Shown: piece after piece, positions 51,195 through 60,073 of the stretch
Layout: every line of letters starts with the position of its first letter
Numbering within the stretch: the first letter of the stretch is position 1
From: Mesorhizobium jarvisii
GTDB taxonomy: Bacteria; Pseudomonadota; Alphaproteobacteria; Rhizobiales; Rhizobiaceae
Assembly (NCBI RefSeq): GCF_003601985.1
Contig: NZ_QZXA01000013.1
Coordinates: 80,248 to 144,247 of the forward strand
Length of the DNA stretch: 64,000 nucleotides
Direction of reading: 5' to 3'
Made by a program: the position numbers and the translations under genes
Notes under the pieces: model-generated
What the model was told of the DNA's origin: nothing
What the model saw: only the letters and a program-made list of their open reading frames with translations
Database searches by the model: none

Positions 51195-53576
51195 CTACCC
51201 CTCCCATTTCCAACCGAGTATCTCGGGCATGTCCTGCCCGTGCTCGCGGATATAGGCTCCATGCTCGATCAGCTTGCCTTCCATGGCCTGTTTCAGTTGG
51301 ATGTGCGCGCTGGCCGGCCCGGGAATGCGGTCGAGCACGCCGAGCACGAGATGATAGCGGTCGAGCCCATTGAGCACCGTCATGTCGAACGGCGTCGTCG
51401 TCGTCCCTTCCTCATTGTAGCCGCGCACGTGGATGTTGTCGTGATTGGTCCGCCGGTAGGTAAGGCGATGGATGGTCCATGGATAGCCGTGATAGGCGAA
51501 GATGACAGGCTTATCCCTGGTGAACAACGCATCGAACTCGCGATCCGACAGCCCGTGCGGATGATGTTCCTTCGGCTGCAGCGTCATCAGGTCGACAATG
51601 TTCACCACACGGACCTTGAGATCGGGAATGTAGTGCTTCAGGATCTGAACTGCGGCCAGCATCTCTAGCGTCGGCACGTCGCCGGCGCAGGCCATCACCA
51701 CATCCGGCTCGGCCGCACCGTCGGTCGAGGCCCACTCCCATATGCCGATGCCGGCGTTGCAGTGGACTTTCGCCTCTTCGATGGACAGCCACTGCCAGGA
51801 ATTGGCTTTGCCGGCGACGATGACGTTGATGCGGTTCCATGTCTGCAGCACGTGGTCGGTCACGCAAAGCAGGCTGTTGGCATCCGCCGGTAGATAGACG
51901 CGCACGACATCCGCCTTCTTGTTCAACGCCACGTCGATGAAGCCCGGATCCTGATGGCTGAAACCGTTGTGCTCCTGCTGCCAGACATGGCTGGACAACA
52001 GATAGTTCAGCGAAGCGATGGGGCGCCGCCAGGCGAGCTTGCGGCAGGCATCCAGCCATTTCGCATGCTGGTTGAACATGGAATCGACAATGTGCGTGAA
52101 GGCCTCGTAACAGGAGAAGAAGCCGTGACGCCCGGTAAGCAGGTAGCCTTCCAGCCAACCCTGACACGTATGCTCGGATAGAATTTCCAGAACCCTGCCT
52201 TCCCGTGCCAGGTGGACATCCTCGCTAAGTATCTCTTCCATCCAGGCGCGCTCCGTCACCTCGAAGACGTCCTGCAACCGGTTCGAAGCCGTCTCGTCGG
52301 GCCCGACGATGCGGAAATTCCTTGCGCTTTGGTTCAACGCCATGACGTCGCGCAGGAAACGGCCCATCACGCGGGTCGACTCGGCCTTGATGCCCCCGGG
52401 CCGCTCGACCAGGACGGCATGCTCATGCAGGCTGGGCAGTTCCAGGGACCGGCGCAGCAGGCCGCCATTGGCATGCGGGTTGGCGCTCATGCGCCTGTTG
52501 CCTTCCGGCGCGGTGGCGCGGATCGCAGCCACAGGCGCGCCGGCAGCATCGAAAAGCTCTTCAGGCCTGTAGCTTCTCATCCATTCCTCGAGCATCCTCA
52601 GATGCGCGGGGTTTTCGGCGAGGCCGGAGAGCGGAACCTGGTGGGCGCGCCAGAACCCCTCGGTCTTCAGTCCGTCGACCTCCTTGGGACCGGTCCAGCC
52701 CTTCGGGGTTCGCAGCACGATCATCGGCCATTTCGGCCGAGACTGCGCGGTCTTCGCGCCGCTGCGGGCCGCGTCCTGAATCGCCTTGATGCGGTCGAGC
52801 GCATCGTCGAGCACGACCGCCATCCGCTCATGCATCAAGGCGGGATCGTCGCCTTCGACGAACAGGGGCTCGTAGCCATAGCCGATGAACAGCGCACGCA
52901 GCTCTTCCTCGGGGATGCGGGCGAGAATGGTGGGATTGGCGATCTTATAGCCGTTGAGATGCAAGATCGGCAGCACCGCGCCGTCAAGCGCGGGGTTTAG
53001 GAACTTGTTGGAGTGCCAGGAGGCGGCGAGCGGCCCGGTTTCCGCCTCGCCGTCGCCGACGACGCACGCGACGATCAGATCCGGGTTGTCGAAGGCCGCG
53101 CCATAGGCATGCGAAAGCGCGTAGCCTAGCTCGCCGCCTTCATGGATTGAGCCGGGCACGTCGGGCGCGGCATGGCTTGGGATGCCGCCGGGAAACGAGA
53201 ACTGCCGGAAGAGCTTCTTCATTCCGGCCTCGCCCGGTGCGATATCCGGATTGATCTCGCTGTAGGCGCCTTCTAGATAGGTGTTGGCGACCATCGCTGG
53301 TCCGCCATGGCCGGGACCGCAGACATAGATGACATTGGCGTCGCGTTGCCGGATTACCCGGTTCAAATGCGCATAGATGAAACTGAGGCCCGGCGACGTT
53401 CCCCAATGGCCAAGCAGCCTCGGCTTGACATGCTCCAGCCGAAGCGGCTCGCGCAGCAGCGGATTGTCGAGCAGATAGATCTGCCCGATGGTCAGATAGT
53501 TGGCGGCGCGCCAGTAGGCATCTATGTCGTGCAATTCCTGGGCAGACAAGCGATTGGCGCTGGGACGCTCGGTCAT
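51195..53576 (-). CDS. xfp: Phosphoketolase
   Basis: The 793-residue thiamine-diphosphate enzyme cleaves xylulose 5-phosphate or fructose 6-phosphate with phosphate to acetyl phosphate. Family marks are WRAANYLTIGQIYLLDNPLL near the start, LGHWGTSPGL, GPGHGGPAMVANTYLEG and GDGEAETGPLA (the TPP-binding site). AAGGAG stands 7 bases before ATG 53576. Acetyl phosphate goes to the acetate kinase encoded next. No strong FixK box stands just upstream; the nearest candidate (53705) is far from the start. Confidence 0.95.
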   Translation of the reverse strand: MTERPSANRLSAQELHDIDAYWRAANYLTIGQIYLLDNPLLREPLRLEHVKPRLLGHWGTSPGLSFIYAHLNRVIRQRDANVIYVCGPGHGGPAMVANTYLEGAYSEINPDIAPGEAGMKKLFRQFSFPGGIPSHAAPDVPGSIHEGGELGYALSHAYGAAFDNPDLIVACVVGDGEAETGPLAASWHSNKFLNPALDGAVLPILHLNGYKIANPTILARIPEEELRALFIGYGYEPLFVEGDDPALMHERMAVVLDDALDRIKAIQDAARSGAKTAQSRPKWPMIVLRTPKGWTGPKEVDGLKTEGFWRAHQVPLSGLAENPAHLRMLEEWMRSYRPEELFDAAGAPVAAIRATAPEGNRRMSANPHANGGLLRRSLELPSLHEHAVLVERPGGIKAESTRVMGRFLRDVMALNQSARNFRIVGPDETASNRLQDVFEVTERAWMEEILSEDVHLAREGRVLEILSEHTCQGWLEGYLLTGRHGFFSCYEAFTHIVDSMFNQHAKWLDACRKLAWRRPIASLNYLLSSHVWQQEHNGFSHQDPGFIDVALNKKADVVRVYLPADANSLLCVTDHVLQTWNRINVIVAGKANSWQWLSIEEAKVHCNAGIGIWEWASTDGAAEPDVVMACAGDVPTLEMLAAVQILKHYIPDLKVRVVNIVDLMTLQPKEHHPHGLSDREFDALFTRDKPVIFAYHGYPWTIHRLTYRRTNHDNIHVRGYNEEGTTTTPFDMTVLNGLDRYHLVLGVLDRIPGPASAHIQLKQAMEGKLIEHGAYIREHGQDMPEILGWKWEG

Positions 53577-53704
53577 TTTCCGACTCCTTCGATGGTTTAA
53601 GCCGATCCGGCTGAGGCACAACGCATCGACGCTGCCACCGGTTCACGACGGCTCGGTGTCAAGACCGGTCGTCATCGATCTATCCGGCGAAGAACGATCG
53701 AGCT

Positions 53705-53923
53705 TTGATCCATCGCAAATGCCGGCCAAGGCGGCAGCCGCCTTGGATCCAAAACGCAATCGAGCTGCAGCTTGTCGAGCCGCTCATCGCGGCGATCGCG
53801 ATGAGTGCCTCTTCACTGATCGTTATTGCAAATGCGATGCGGCTTCACACAGTGGCGGAAGCCGCGCCTGAAGCTGTGACGGCCCGACGCCGCACCGATG
53901 TCATCCACGCGGCTCGTCCATGA
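53705..53923 (+). pseudogene. fixI: C-terminal remnant of FixI (cation P-type ATPase)
   Basis: The last part of this frame, LVEPLIAAIAMSASSLIVIANAMRL, matches the final transmembrane helix and tail of FixI/CcoI copper ATPases. The preceding bases (53705-53780) have no FixI similarity, and all catalytic domains are missing. The stop TGA (53921-53923) overlaps the fixS ATG as ATGA, exactly as in intact fixI-fixS. It is therefore the true 3' end of a lost fixI rather than a new gene. The stretch 53577-53704 holds the phosphoketolase promoter and nothing else recognisable. Confidence 0.75.
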
Positions 53924-54090
53924 CCACTCACGTCCATCTCATACCAGTGGCCCTGTTTCTGGGCGCGCTCGGCTTGTCTGGCTTCCTCTGGGCTCTGCGC
54001 AGCGGCCAGTACGAGGATCTCGACGGAGCTGCCGAGCGGATACTGATCGAGCCTGAACGGCAAAACAGCGAAGGCCACCGAACAAACTGA
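53920..54090 (+). CDS. fixS: FixS/CcoS, cbb3 oxidase maturation protein
   Basis: This 56-residue inner-membrane protein has one transmembrane helix (LIPVALFLGALGLSGFLWAL), followed by the family signature RSGQYEDLDGAAERIL. CcoS is needed to insert cofactors in cbb3-type cytochrome oxidase. The gene is intact, although the adjoining fixI is reduced to a tail and no fixNOQP or fixGH is present in the window. It may be supplied from the remaining promoter or be an orphan. Confidence 0.88.
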   Translation: MTTHVHLIPVALFLGALGLSGFLWALRSGQYEDLDGAAERILIEPERQNSEGHRTN

Positions 54091-54100
54091 CGTAGATCAA
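54087..54100. promoter_or_regulatory. Probable FixK box
   Basis: CTGAC-GTAG-ATCAA has one mismatch to TTGAC-N4-ATCAA. Its centre is about 62 bases before ATG 54156, matching the spacing of the perfect boxes at 37949 and 55925. It overlaps the fixS stop codon. Confidence 0.6.
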
Positions 54101-54155
54101 GGCAGCGCCGCTTCCGGCATCCGAAAAAGAAGCTGATCAAAAGCGGGAGATTTCT

Positions 54156-54857
54156 ATGCAAGTTCGGGACATCATGACGACGCCGGTGGTCACGATCACC
54201 GCCTCTGCCTCAGTCGCCGAAGCGGCCAATCTGATGCTGACCAGAAACATCCGCTGCCTGCCGGTCCTGGGAGACGATGGATCGCTGGCTGGCGTCATTA
54301 GCGAGGGCGATTTCCTGCGCCGCAGCGAACTTGGCATCAGACGGGCGCGGCCTCGCTGGCTAGAATTTCTTGTCGGTCCTGGCAAGCTCGCTGACGAGTA
54401 TGTCCGGTCGAGCAGCCGCCGAGTGGCCGAGGTTATGAGCACCAGCGTCGTTTCGGCAGCGCCTGGCGCTTCGCTCGCCGAGATTGTAGACCTCATGGCG
54501 ACCCACGACATCAAGAACGTGCCTATCCTTGACGCGGGGAAGATCGTCGGCATCGTCAGCCGCTCCGATCTGATGCGTGTCCTGCTTCGCACTCTGCCCA
54601 GGTCAGGCTCCGCGACTGTCGACGACGAGGTCATACGCAGGAACATTCTCGCCGAGTTGCAGGGGCAGTCCTGGAGTGTCGGCGGCGACCTCATCGGCGT
54701 CACCGTCAAACAAGGAGAGGTCGAACTGAATGGCGCCATTTTCGACGAGCGCCAGCGAAAGGCCGCTATCGTTGCCGCGGAGAACGTCGCCGGGGTCAAG
54801 AAAGTCACCGACAAGCTCTTCTACGCCGGACCGCTGTCGGTCGTGCTCGTCTCCTGA
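54156..54857 (+). CDS. CBS-CBS-BON domain protein
   Basis: The 233-residue protein has two CBS domains (about 1-60 and 85-145: MQVRDIMTTPVVTITASASV, IRCLPVLGDDG, VMSTSVVSAAPG, IKNVPILDAG) and a C-terminal BON domain (about 155-220, VKQGEVELNGAIFDERQRKA). CBS pairs bind adenine nucleotides and often sense energy state; BON domains bind membranes. Proteins of this type recur in low-oxygen islands. The FixK-like site 62 bases upstream supports that. It converges on the LysE gene. Confidence 0.87.
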   Translation: MQVRDIMTTPVVTITASASVAEAANLMLTRNIRCLPVLGDDGSLAGVISEGDFLRRSELGIRRARPRWLEFLVGPGKLADEYVRSSSRRVAEVMSTSVVSAAPGASLAEIVDLMATHDIKNVPILDAGKIVGIVSRSDLMRVLLRTLPRSGSATVDDEVIRRNILAELQGQSWSVGGDLIGVTVKQGEVELNGAIFDERQRKAAIVAAENVAGVKKVTDKLFYAGPLSVVLVS

Positions 54858-54893
54858 CGAGCGTGCATCGGCCTTATCGCTTCCTGTAGAACG

Positions 54894-55445
54894 TTAGACC
54901 GCAGCCGCTATCAACAACGGTCGAAGCAGCAGCAGGGCAAATCCAAAAAGCGCCGCGCCCGCGACCTTGTCGGCTATCCGCCTGCTTCCGCGAAGCCGCT
55001 TGCCCAGCAAAACCCATAGCGATCCTGTAAGCGCGGTGGTCCCTACGAGCAGCATCCAAAAGATGCCGAGATTACCCGGACCGGCATCCATCGGCACCAT
55101 CGCCAGGCAATAGACGAAAGCCTTGGGATTGAGCACGGTGGTTGCCAGCACGGACAGGCCATCGCGGCGTTGCGATACGTCGATCGAATTGCTGGCTATC
55201 AGGCGCAGCCCCAGGATCGAAAGCCATCCAACCGCGACGAATTTGAGCATCTCAATGGCGTCAGGCGGCATCAAGGGACGCGACAAAAGCCAGAAACCCG
55301 CCGCCATTCCATAGCCGCACGCCTGTGCCGCCAGTAGTTTGGTCGCCTGCTCGCGCTTGACCGCGCCCGCCATCAGGAGAGCGTTGGTTGGCCCCGGAGC
55401 GACAAAGAGCAGAAAGGCTTCCAGAAGAAACAGGCTGTTCGACAT
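54894..55445 (-). CDS. LysE/RhtB-family exporter
   Basis: The 183-residue membrane protein has about five or six transmembrane helices. It starts MSNSLFLLEAFLLFVAPGPT, which contains the PGP motif of the LysE/RhtB amino-acid export family, and has a TTVLNPKAFVY segment. ATG 55445 fits this conserved start and overlaps the stop of a 40-residue upstream gene (TGATG). Its substrate is not predictable. Confidence 0.83.
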   Translation of the reverse strand: MSNSLFLLEAFLLFVAPGPTNALLMAGAVKREQATKLLAAQACGYGMAAGFWLLSRPLMPPDAIEMLKFVAVGWLSILGLRLIASNSIDVSQRRDGLSVLATTVLNPKAFVYCLAMVPMDAGPGNLGIFWMLLVGTTALTGSLWVLLGKRLRGSRRIADKVAGAALFGFALLLLRPLLIAAAV

Positions 55446-55567
55446 CAGTCGGCCGCTATTTGCTCGCGCTTTCCTGCCAGCAGGCCGAGCGCATCGAAGG
55501 TAAGTCCGAAAACAGCGCCCAGGAAGAGCAGTCCCGCCAGGATCACCGACAATCGCTTGCGCGTCAT
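55445..55567 (-). CDS. Small membrane protein, 40 aa, upstream of LysE
   Basis: MTRKRLSVILAGLLFLGAVF is followed by GLTFDALGLLAGKREQIAAD, giving one hydrophobic helix (about 7-30) with a basic start and a polar end. No family is known. The TGATG overlap with the LysE start, and an AAGGAC/AAGGG stretch just upstream, support translation as a coupled leader gene. It could regulate or accompany the exporter. Confidence 0.5.
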   Translation of the reverse strand: MTRKRLSVILAGLLFLGAVFGLTFDALGLLAGKREQIAAD

Positions 55568-55610
55568 CCCTTAAGTCCTTCGAGTTCAAGCCGACGGGGC
55601 CGCCAACGGG

Positions 55611-55871
55611 TCAGCGGAGGGACTGCAATCGAGCGATCAGGTCGCTGTTGCGGCAATAGGCCGGCGGATGGTCGGCATCCTCGGTTTCGTCGAGCCAGAC
55701 CGCACATTCGTCCTGATGGCCGCAAGACCTGCACCGGTCACCGGCACGACTGGTGACGGCTGCGTGATCCGCCACAACTTTCAGCTGCCTGTCGACGCCC
55801 ATCTTCTGCATCATCCGTTCCATCAAGGCAGTTCTGGCGTCAACCCCGATCAGATATTCCAGAAAGCTCAT
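55611..55871 (-). CDS. DUF6455 protein with conserved cysteines
   Basis: The 86-residue protein begins MSFLEYLIGVDARTALMERM and has CRSCGHQDEC plus a further Cys (AYCRNSD), matching DUF6455. The three or four Cys residues may bind a metal. ATG 55871 has GAGGAG 9 bases upstream, which decides against the in-frame start at 55895. A perfect FixK box lies 60 bases upstream, so it belongs to the low-oxygen set. Confidence 0.78.
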   Translation of the reverse strand: MSFLEYLIGVDARTALMERMMQKMGVDRQLKVVADHAAVTSRAGDRCRSCGHQDECAVWLDETEDADHPPAYCRNSDLIARLQSLR

Positions 55872-55924
55872 GTCGTCATACTCCTCAGATGACAATTCAT
55901 TGCCATCCCAGGCGGCTCGCGACG

Positions 55925-55938
55925 TTGATCTCGATCAA
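55925..55938. promoter_or_regulatory. FixK/FNR box
   Basis: TTGAT-CTCG-ATCAA is a perfect palindrome centred about 60 bases before the DUF6455 start (55871, minus strand). The spacing equals that of the cytochrome box at 37949. Confidence 0.82.
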
Positions 55939-55999
55939 GGAGGGCTATCCATTTCGTGAAATTGCTTCGCCCGACGGGCCGATCTTCTCGCCCAGAAGC

Positions 56000-56160
56000 C
56001 TAGCTGGCGGTACCGAATATTGCCCCAATGCCTGCGGTCAATGCCATTGCCAGCGCTCCCCAAAAAGTGACGCGGGCAGTAGCTTTCAGCACATTGGCGC
56101 CGCCGGCTCTCGCGCCGATTGCGCCGAGCTCGAAACTGGAACAGCGCTTGTGAAACAGAT
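56000..56160 (-). pseudogene. C-terminal remnant of a VIT1/CCC1-family transporter
   Basis: The minus-strand frame ending at 56000 encodes FELGAIGARAGGANVLKATA followed by RVTFWGALAMALTAGIGAIFG, which matches the last transmembrane helices of VIT1/CCC1 iron/manganese transporters. Only about 45 residues remain. The sequence before 56160 in this frame has no similarity, and there is no start codon in place. It is probably a deletion remnant. Confidence 0.5.
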
Positions 56161-56207
56161 CGCCTTGTCTCCTTCGTGGTCGCCTCGTCCGGGGCTTATG
56201 CATGGGA

Positions 56208-56435
56208 TCAAGCGGGCAAGCTTCCCGACAACGGTCTGATCGACACGCAGGGTGCCGCCAATGCGGCAGAGCAGACAGCGTTGCCGCGGGTCAGCCCGTT
56301 TTCCACTGCCGATCCGGTCCTGGCGCCGGCGGCGACCTCATCGTCGTCATTGTGCGCCCTGGCGGCGGCCAACGGCGTGGCCAGCACAAGCGCGGCGATC
56401 CCCAGAGCGGCCAGGCGCATCAACACGATTTTCAT
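56208..56435 (-). CDS. Small exported protein, 75 aa (uncertain)
   Basis: MKIVLMRLAALGIAALVLAT begins a convincing signal peptide ending in ARA (about residue 27). A short acidic stretch (HNDDDEVAAG) and a tail with two Cys follow. No family is known, and the ribosome-binding site is weak. The end may have been altered by the deletion that left the VIT1-like tail just downstream. It is divergent from the exported protein at 56563. Confidence 0.4.
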   Translation of the reverse strand: MKIVLMRLAALGIAALVLATPLAAARAHNDDDEVAAGARTGSAVENGLTRGNAVCSAALAAPCVSIRPLSGSLPA

Positions 56436-56562
56436 CGAAGAGGCCTGTCGCATGCCGAAGCTGTCAAACCGCTGTCAATCATCGTCAGCCGGCAGCAAGG
56501 AACACGTCTCTATCAAGGGCCGCCGCGCCCGATGGTGGTCGCGCAGAGAAGGAGCTGAAACC

Positions 56563-56814
56563 ATGCGCAATCTTCCTGTCCTAATTGTCGCTCTTGGAGG
56601 TCTAGCCGCCTTTGTCATACCCGTCGCCGCGGAATCCGACCATGGATCATGCGCAACCGCACCCGCCACGTCTTCCCCGACAATCGACCTTGAGGCCATC
56701 CCCATGATGAGCGCCACCGGTCCCAAGGCGGTCAAAAGTGTCGGCGAAGACGAATGTGGCGGCGACAGGTCCACCGGGCGCGGTGACGAAGAACTTGACG
56801 ACAGCGACGACTAA
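56563..56814 (+). CDS. Small exported acidic protein, 83 aa
   Basis: MRNLPVLIVALGGLAAFVIP forms a signal peptide (to about VAA, residue 23). The mature part has two Cys residues (GSCATAP, EDECGGD) and a very acidic C-terminus (GDEELDDSDD). AGAAGGAG lies about 9 bases before ATG 56563. The acidic tail could bind metal ions. It is followed after 58 bases by the DUF2231 gene. Function unknown. Confidence 0.6.
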   Translation: MRNLPVLIVALGGLAAFVIPVAAESDHGSCATAPATSSPTIDLEAIPMMSATGPKAVKSVGEDECGGDRSTGRGDEELDDSDD

Positions 56815-56872
56815 CAACCGATGAGACGCCTGACTGACCAATAGCCTCAACCTTCCTGGAGAATTATTTGCA

Positions 56873-57340
56873 ATGCCTGAAATTCAGCATATCCATCCCA
56901 TTCTCGTGCATTTTCCCATCGTGCTGATGTACACGCTTGTGATCATCGACCTCGCCGCGCTCGCGAACCGCAACGCCGTTACCACGCGCACTGGTGTGGG
57001 CACGATTTCCAGCTTTGCGGCGGCAGCCGCGGGAATGTTTGCCGTCGGCACCTGGTTCTTTGGCGGCATCGCCCTCGACCATGCCGAGGCGGCGGGATTC
57101 AGCAGCCAGATAGCCGAAATTCACGAGGGCTTGGGCGAGATCAGCGCCTTCGGCTTTCTGGGCTGGGGTCTGTTCCGCCTCGCGCTATGGGTGCGCAATC
57201 GCGAACTCAAAACGCTGGGGCCGGCCATACCCGCCATTGAAATCGCGGGCGCCGCCCTGGTCACGGTAACAGCCTATTATGGTGGGCAGCTGGTCTACGA
57301 CCTCGGCGTGAACGTCGCCAAGGCCGCCGTCGTCGGTTGA
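56873..57340 (+). CDS. DUF2231 membrane protein
   Basis: The 155-residue protein has four predicted transmembrane helices and begins MPEIQHIHPILVHFPIVLMY, the typical start of DUF2231 proteins, with the HP.LVHFP motif. Its His residues suggest heme or metal contact. Members occur in redox and cytochrome loci. GGAG is present 11 bases before ATG. It converges on mgtA with a 50-base gap. Confidence 0.8.
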   Translation: MPEIQHIHPILVHFPIVLMYTLVIIDLAALANRNAVTTRTGVGTISSFAAAAAGMFAVGTWFFGGIALDHAEAAGFSSQIAEIHEGLGEISAFGFLGWGLFRLALWVRNRELKTLGPAIPAIEIAGAALVTVTAYYGGQLVYDLGVNVAKAAVVG

Positions 57341-57390
57341 CGTCGCACTTCAGGACATCGGGCCGTCCACATCGAACCGCATCCTTCGGC

Positions 57391-60063
57391 TCAGCCCGGG
57401 ATGCGGATTGGCGCGGCCCGGTGCGGATTTGAGGCCGCGGTTTTTCGGCTGGGCTTGGTTCGGCTGCCGTGGTCGAAAAGCCAGCTCTTTGTAAGCTCGG
57501 ATACGAGCACGTAGAGCGCTGTGATCGCGAGCAGCCCTGCCAGTACCGGTGTTGCCAGAGGCACGAACCCGAACCAGCCGGCGAACGGGGCGAAAGGAAT
57601 GGCGATGGCGACAACACCGACGCCGACGGCCAGGCCAGCAAGCAACAGGCTCGGACGGCTGCGCCAGAGTCTCCTGCGGGTCCGCACGACGAGCACGATA
57701 GCGAGCTCGGTGAGCACGGATTCCACGAACCACGCGGTCTGGAATGTAGCTGCCGTGGCATGAACGGCCAGAAGCAGGAACGCGAAGGTTGCAAAGTCGA
57801 AGAGCGAGCTCACCAGTCCGAAACTCACCATGAAACGTCTCACGAAATGAATATCCCAGTGACGCGGACGGCGCACCTGATCAACATCGACATTGTCACC
57901 CGCAATCGCGAGGGCCGGTATGTCGGAGAGGAAATTGTTCAGCAGGATCTGCTTGGCCAGCAGCGGCAGAAACGGCAGGTAAAGCGAGGCGACGGCCATG
58001 CTGATCATATTGCCGAAATTGGCGCTGGTCGTGATGGAGATGTACTTCATCGTGTTGGCGAAGGTCTTGCGGCCATCGTCGACGCCCCTCACCAACACGC
58101 TCAGGTCGCGCTTGAGCAGGATGATGTCCGCGGCTTCGCGAGCCACATCGACAGCCGTATCGACTGAAATGCCGATGTCTGCCTCATGAAGCGCTGGCGC
58201 GTCGTTTATGCCATCGCCCAGATAGCCGACCACATGGCCGCTCCGGCGCAATGCCTCGACAATGCGCTCTTTCTGGTTCGGGTCGATCTCGACGAAAAGA
58301 TCGGTATTGCGGACGCCGGCCAGAAGCCCGTTCTTGGTCAGCTTCGATAGATCCTCGCCGGTCATGATCCTGTCGGCCCGCAGGCCCACGGCCTCGGCCA
58401 GATGCGCCGCGACATAGCGGTTGTCGCCGGAAATGACCTTCACGCCGATGCCTCGGTCGGCAAGCGCCGACAATGTCTCCCGCACCCCCTGCTTTGGCGG
58501 ATCGAGAAACAGCAGGAACCCCGCGAACGCCATTTCAGTCTCGTCGTCACGGCTGACGCCCGCCTTGCTCTGAAATCGCCGGGTCGCCAAGCCGAGAACC
58601 CGATAGCCTTGCGCGCTCCAGCGTCTGAATCGTTCGTCGATCGCCTTGCGTTCCGTCGCGCCCAGGGGCGTCAAGCCATGCGAACCTTGCACGAAGCCGC
58701 AAGCATCGAGGACGTTCTGTACGGCTCCCTTGGTGATAAGTATCTGTTCGCGCTTGCTGTCCTGCACGGCGACCGACAGGCGCTTGCGCACAAAATCGTA
58801 GGGGATCTCATCAATCTTGGTGAAGCCGGACAAATCCTCCTGTCCATGCGGTGCGCCCGCAATCGCCTCGTCAAGAGGATTCTTCAAGCCCGTCTGCAAA
58901 GTAGCGTTGAGCCGGGCGAAAAGCAGGACGTCGGTCGACGCATTGCCCTCCACGTCGAACGATCCATCGAGGTGAATGACGCCCTCGGTCAGCGTCCCGG
59001 TCTTGTCGGTGCACAGCAGGTCCATGCTGCCGAGATTCTCGATCGCCTCGAGACGTCGCACGATGACACCGCCGGCGGCCATCGTCCGGGCGCCCCGGGC
59101 CAAGGTCACGCTGATGATCGCCGGAAGCAGTTCGGGCGTCAGACCAACCGCCAGCGCCAGTGAAAACAACAGCGATTCGACGAAGGGCCGGTTGAGCATC
59201 ACATTGGCAAAGAACACCAGGATGACGATCACAAGCATGATCTCGGTCATCAGATATCCGAACATCCTGATGCCGCGGGCAAATTCGGTCTCAGGTATCC
59301 GTCGCTCCAATGCTTCGGCGATCGATGCGAATTCGGTGTGCGCCCCCGTGGCGACTGCCAGCACCTTTGCGGTTCCGCTGCGAACCGAGGTGCCGGTGAA
59401 TACGGCATTGGTCCGTTGCGCGATGCCGGCTTCGGGCGCGGAGCGGCCGGTGGACTTCACGACGGGAAAAGTTTCGCCGGTCAGAACGGATTCGCTGACG
59501 TTGAAATCCCGCGACTCCAGGATGACGCCGTCGACAGGGATGAGATTGCCAGCCGACAGGCAGACAACGTCGCCGGGAACGATCTCCTCGACATCGACGG
59601 TGCGTTCGAAGCTGTCCCGCAGCACGGTCGACTTGCGGGAGATGCGCTGCTGCAGCACCTCCATCGCTCGAGACGCCCCATATTCCTGGGTGAAGCTGAG
59701 GGCGCAGCTGGCAAGCACAATCACGCCGATGATTGCAGCTTCATGCCCCTCCCCCACGAACGCCGAAACGGCGGCGGCAAAGACCAGGATCAGGACCAAC
59801 GGGCTGCGAAACTGCCGCGCGAATACGCTTAGCGCCGATCCGCCGGCCCGAGGCGCCAGTGCATTGCGACCGAATTTGGCCAGCCGGATAGCAGCATCAA
59901 CGCTTAACAAGCCGGAAGTTGAGGTTTCCAGCCGGCCGACAAGCTCATCGGTGGCGAGCGACCAGTATGCGGCCTCGACATGGCCGGAAAAGCGGCTGAT
60001 CGGTCGCTCCTCACCTGGACCGCCGTCCAGCCGATCCGGGCTATCTGCCGTTGTGGTCACCAT
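57391..60063 (-). CDS. mgtA: Mg2+-translocating P-type ATPase
   Basis: The 890-residue P3B-type pump shows SGHVEAAYWSLATDELVGRL, TGETFPV in the actuator domain, phosphorylation Asp353 in CTDKTGTLTEG, GDGINDAPALHEADIGISVD and about ten transmembrane helices. This fits MgtA/MgtB Mg2+ importers. It starts 10 bases after the universal stress protein gene and shares its transcript and FixK box. Frequent pairing of mgtA with low-oxygen stress genes has been noted in rhizobia, but the reason is unclear. Confidence 0.93.
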   Translation of the reverse strand: MVTTTADSPDRLDGGPGEERPISRFSGHVEAAYWSLATDELVGRLETSTSGLLSVDAAIRLAKFGRNALAPRAGGSALSVFARQFRSPLVLILVFAAAVSAFVGEGHEAAIIGVIVLASCALSFTQEYGASRAMEVLQQRISRKSTVLRDSFERTVDVEEIVPGDVVCLSAGNLIPVDGVILESRDFNVSESVLTGETFPVVKSTGRSAPEAGIAQRTNAVFTGTSVRSGTAKVLAVATGAHTEFASIAEALERRIPETEFARGIRMFGYLMTEIMLVIVILVFFANVMLNRPFVESLLFSLALAVGLTPELLPAIISVTLARGARTMAAGGVIVRRLEAIENLGSMDLLCTDKTGTLTEGVIHLDGSFDVEGNASTDVLLFARLNATLQTGLKNPLDEAIAGAPHGQEDLSGFTKIDEIPYDFVRKRLSVAVQDSKREQILITKGAVQNVLDACGFVQGSHGLTPLGATERKAIDERFRRWSAQGYRVLGLATRRFQSKAGVSRDDETEMAFAGFLLFLDPPKQGVRETLSALADRGIGVKVISGDNRYVAAHLAEAVGLRADRIMTGEDLSKLTKNGLLAGVRNTDLFVEIDPNQKERIVEALRRSGHVVGYLGDGINDAPALHEADIGISVDTAVDVAREAADIILLKRDLSVLVRGVDDGRKTFANTMKYISITTSANFGNMISMAVASLYLPFLPLLAKQILLNNFLSDIPALAIAGDNVDVDQVRRPRHWDIHFVRRFMVSFGLVSSLFDFATFAFLLLAVHATAATFQTAWFVESVLTELAIVLVVRTRRRLWRSRPSLLLAGLAVGVGVVAIAIPFAPFAGWFGFVPLATPVLAGLLAITALYVLVSELTKSWLFDHGSRTKPSRKTAASNPHRAAPIRIPG

Positions 60064-60073
60064 GGTCCTGCAG

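Noticed and set aside
53705..53718. TTGA-TCCATC-GCAA, a possible FixK box for phosphoketolase
   Set aside because: It lies about 135 bases from the phosphoketolase start and is at the edge of the fixI remnant. The match is to the loosest consensus only, so it may be chance.
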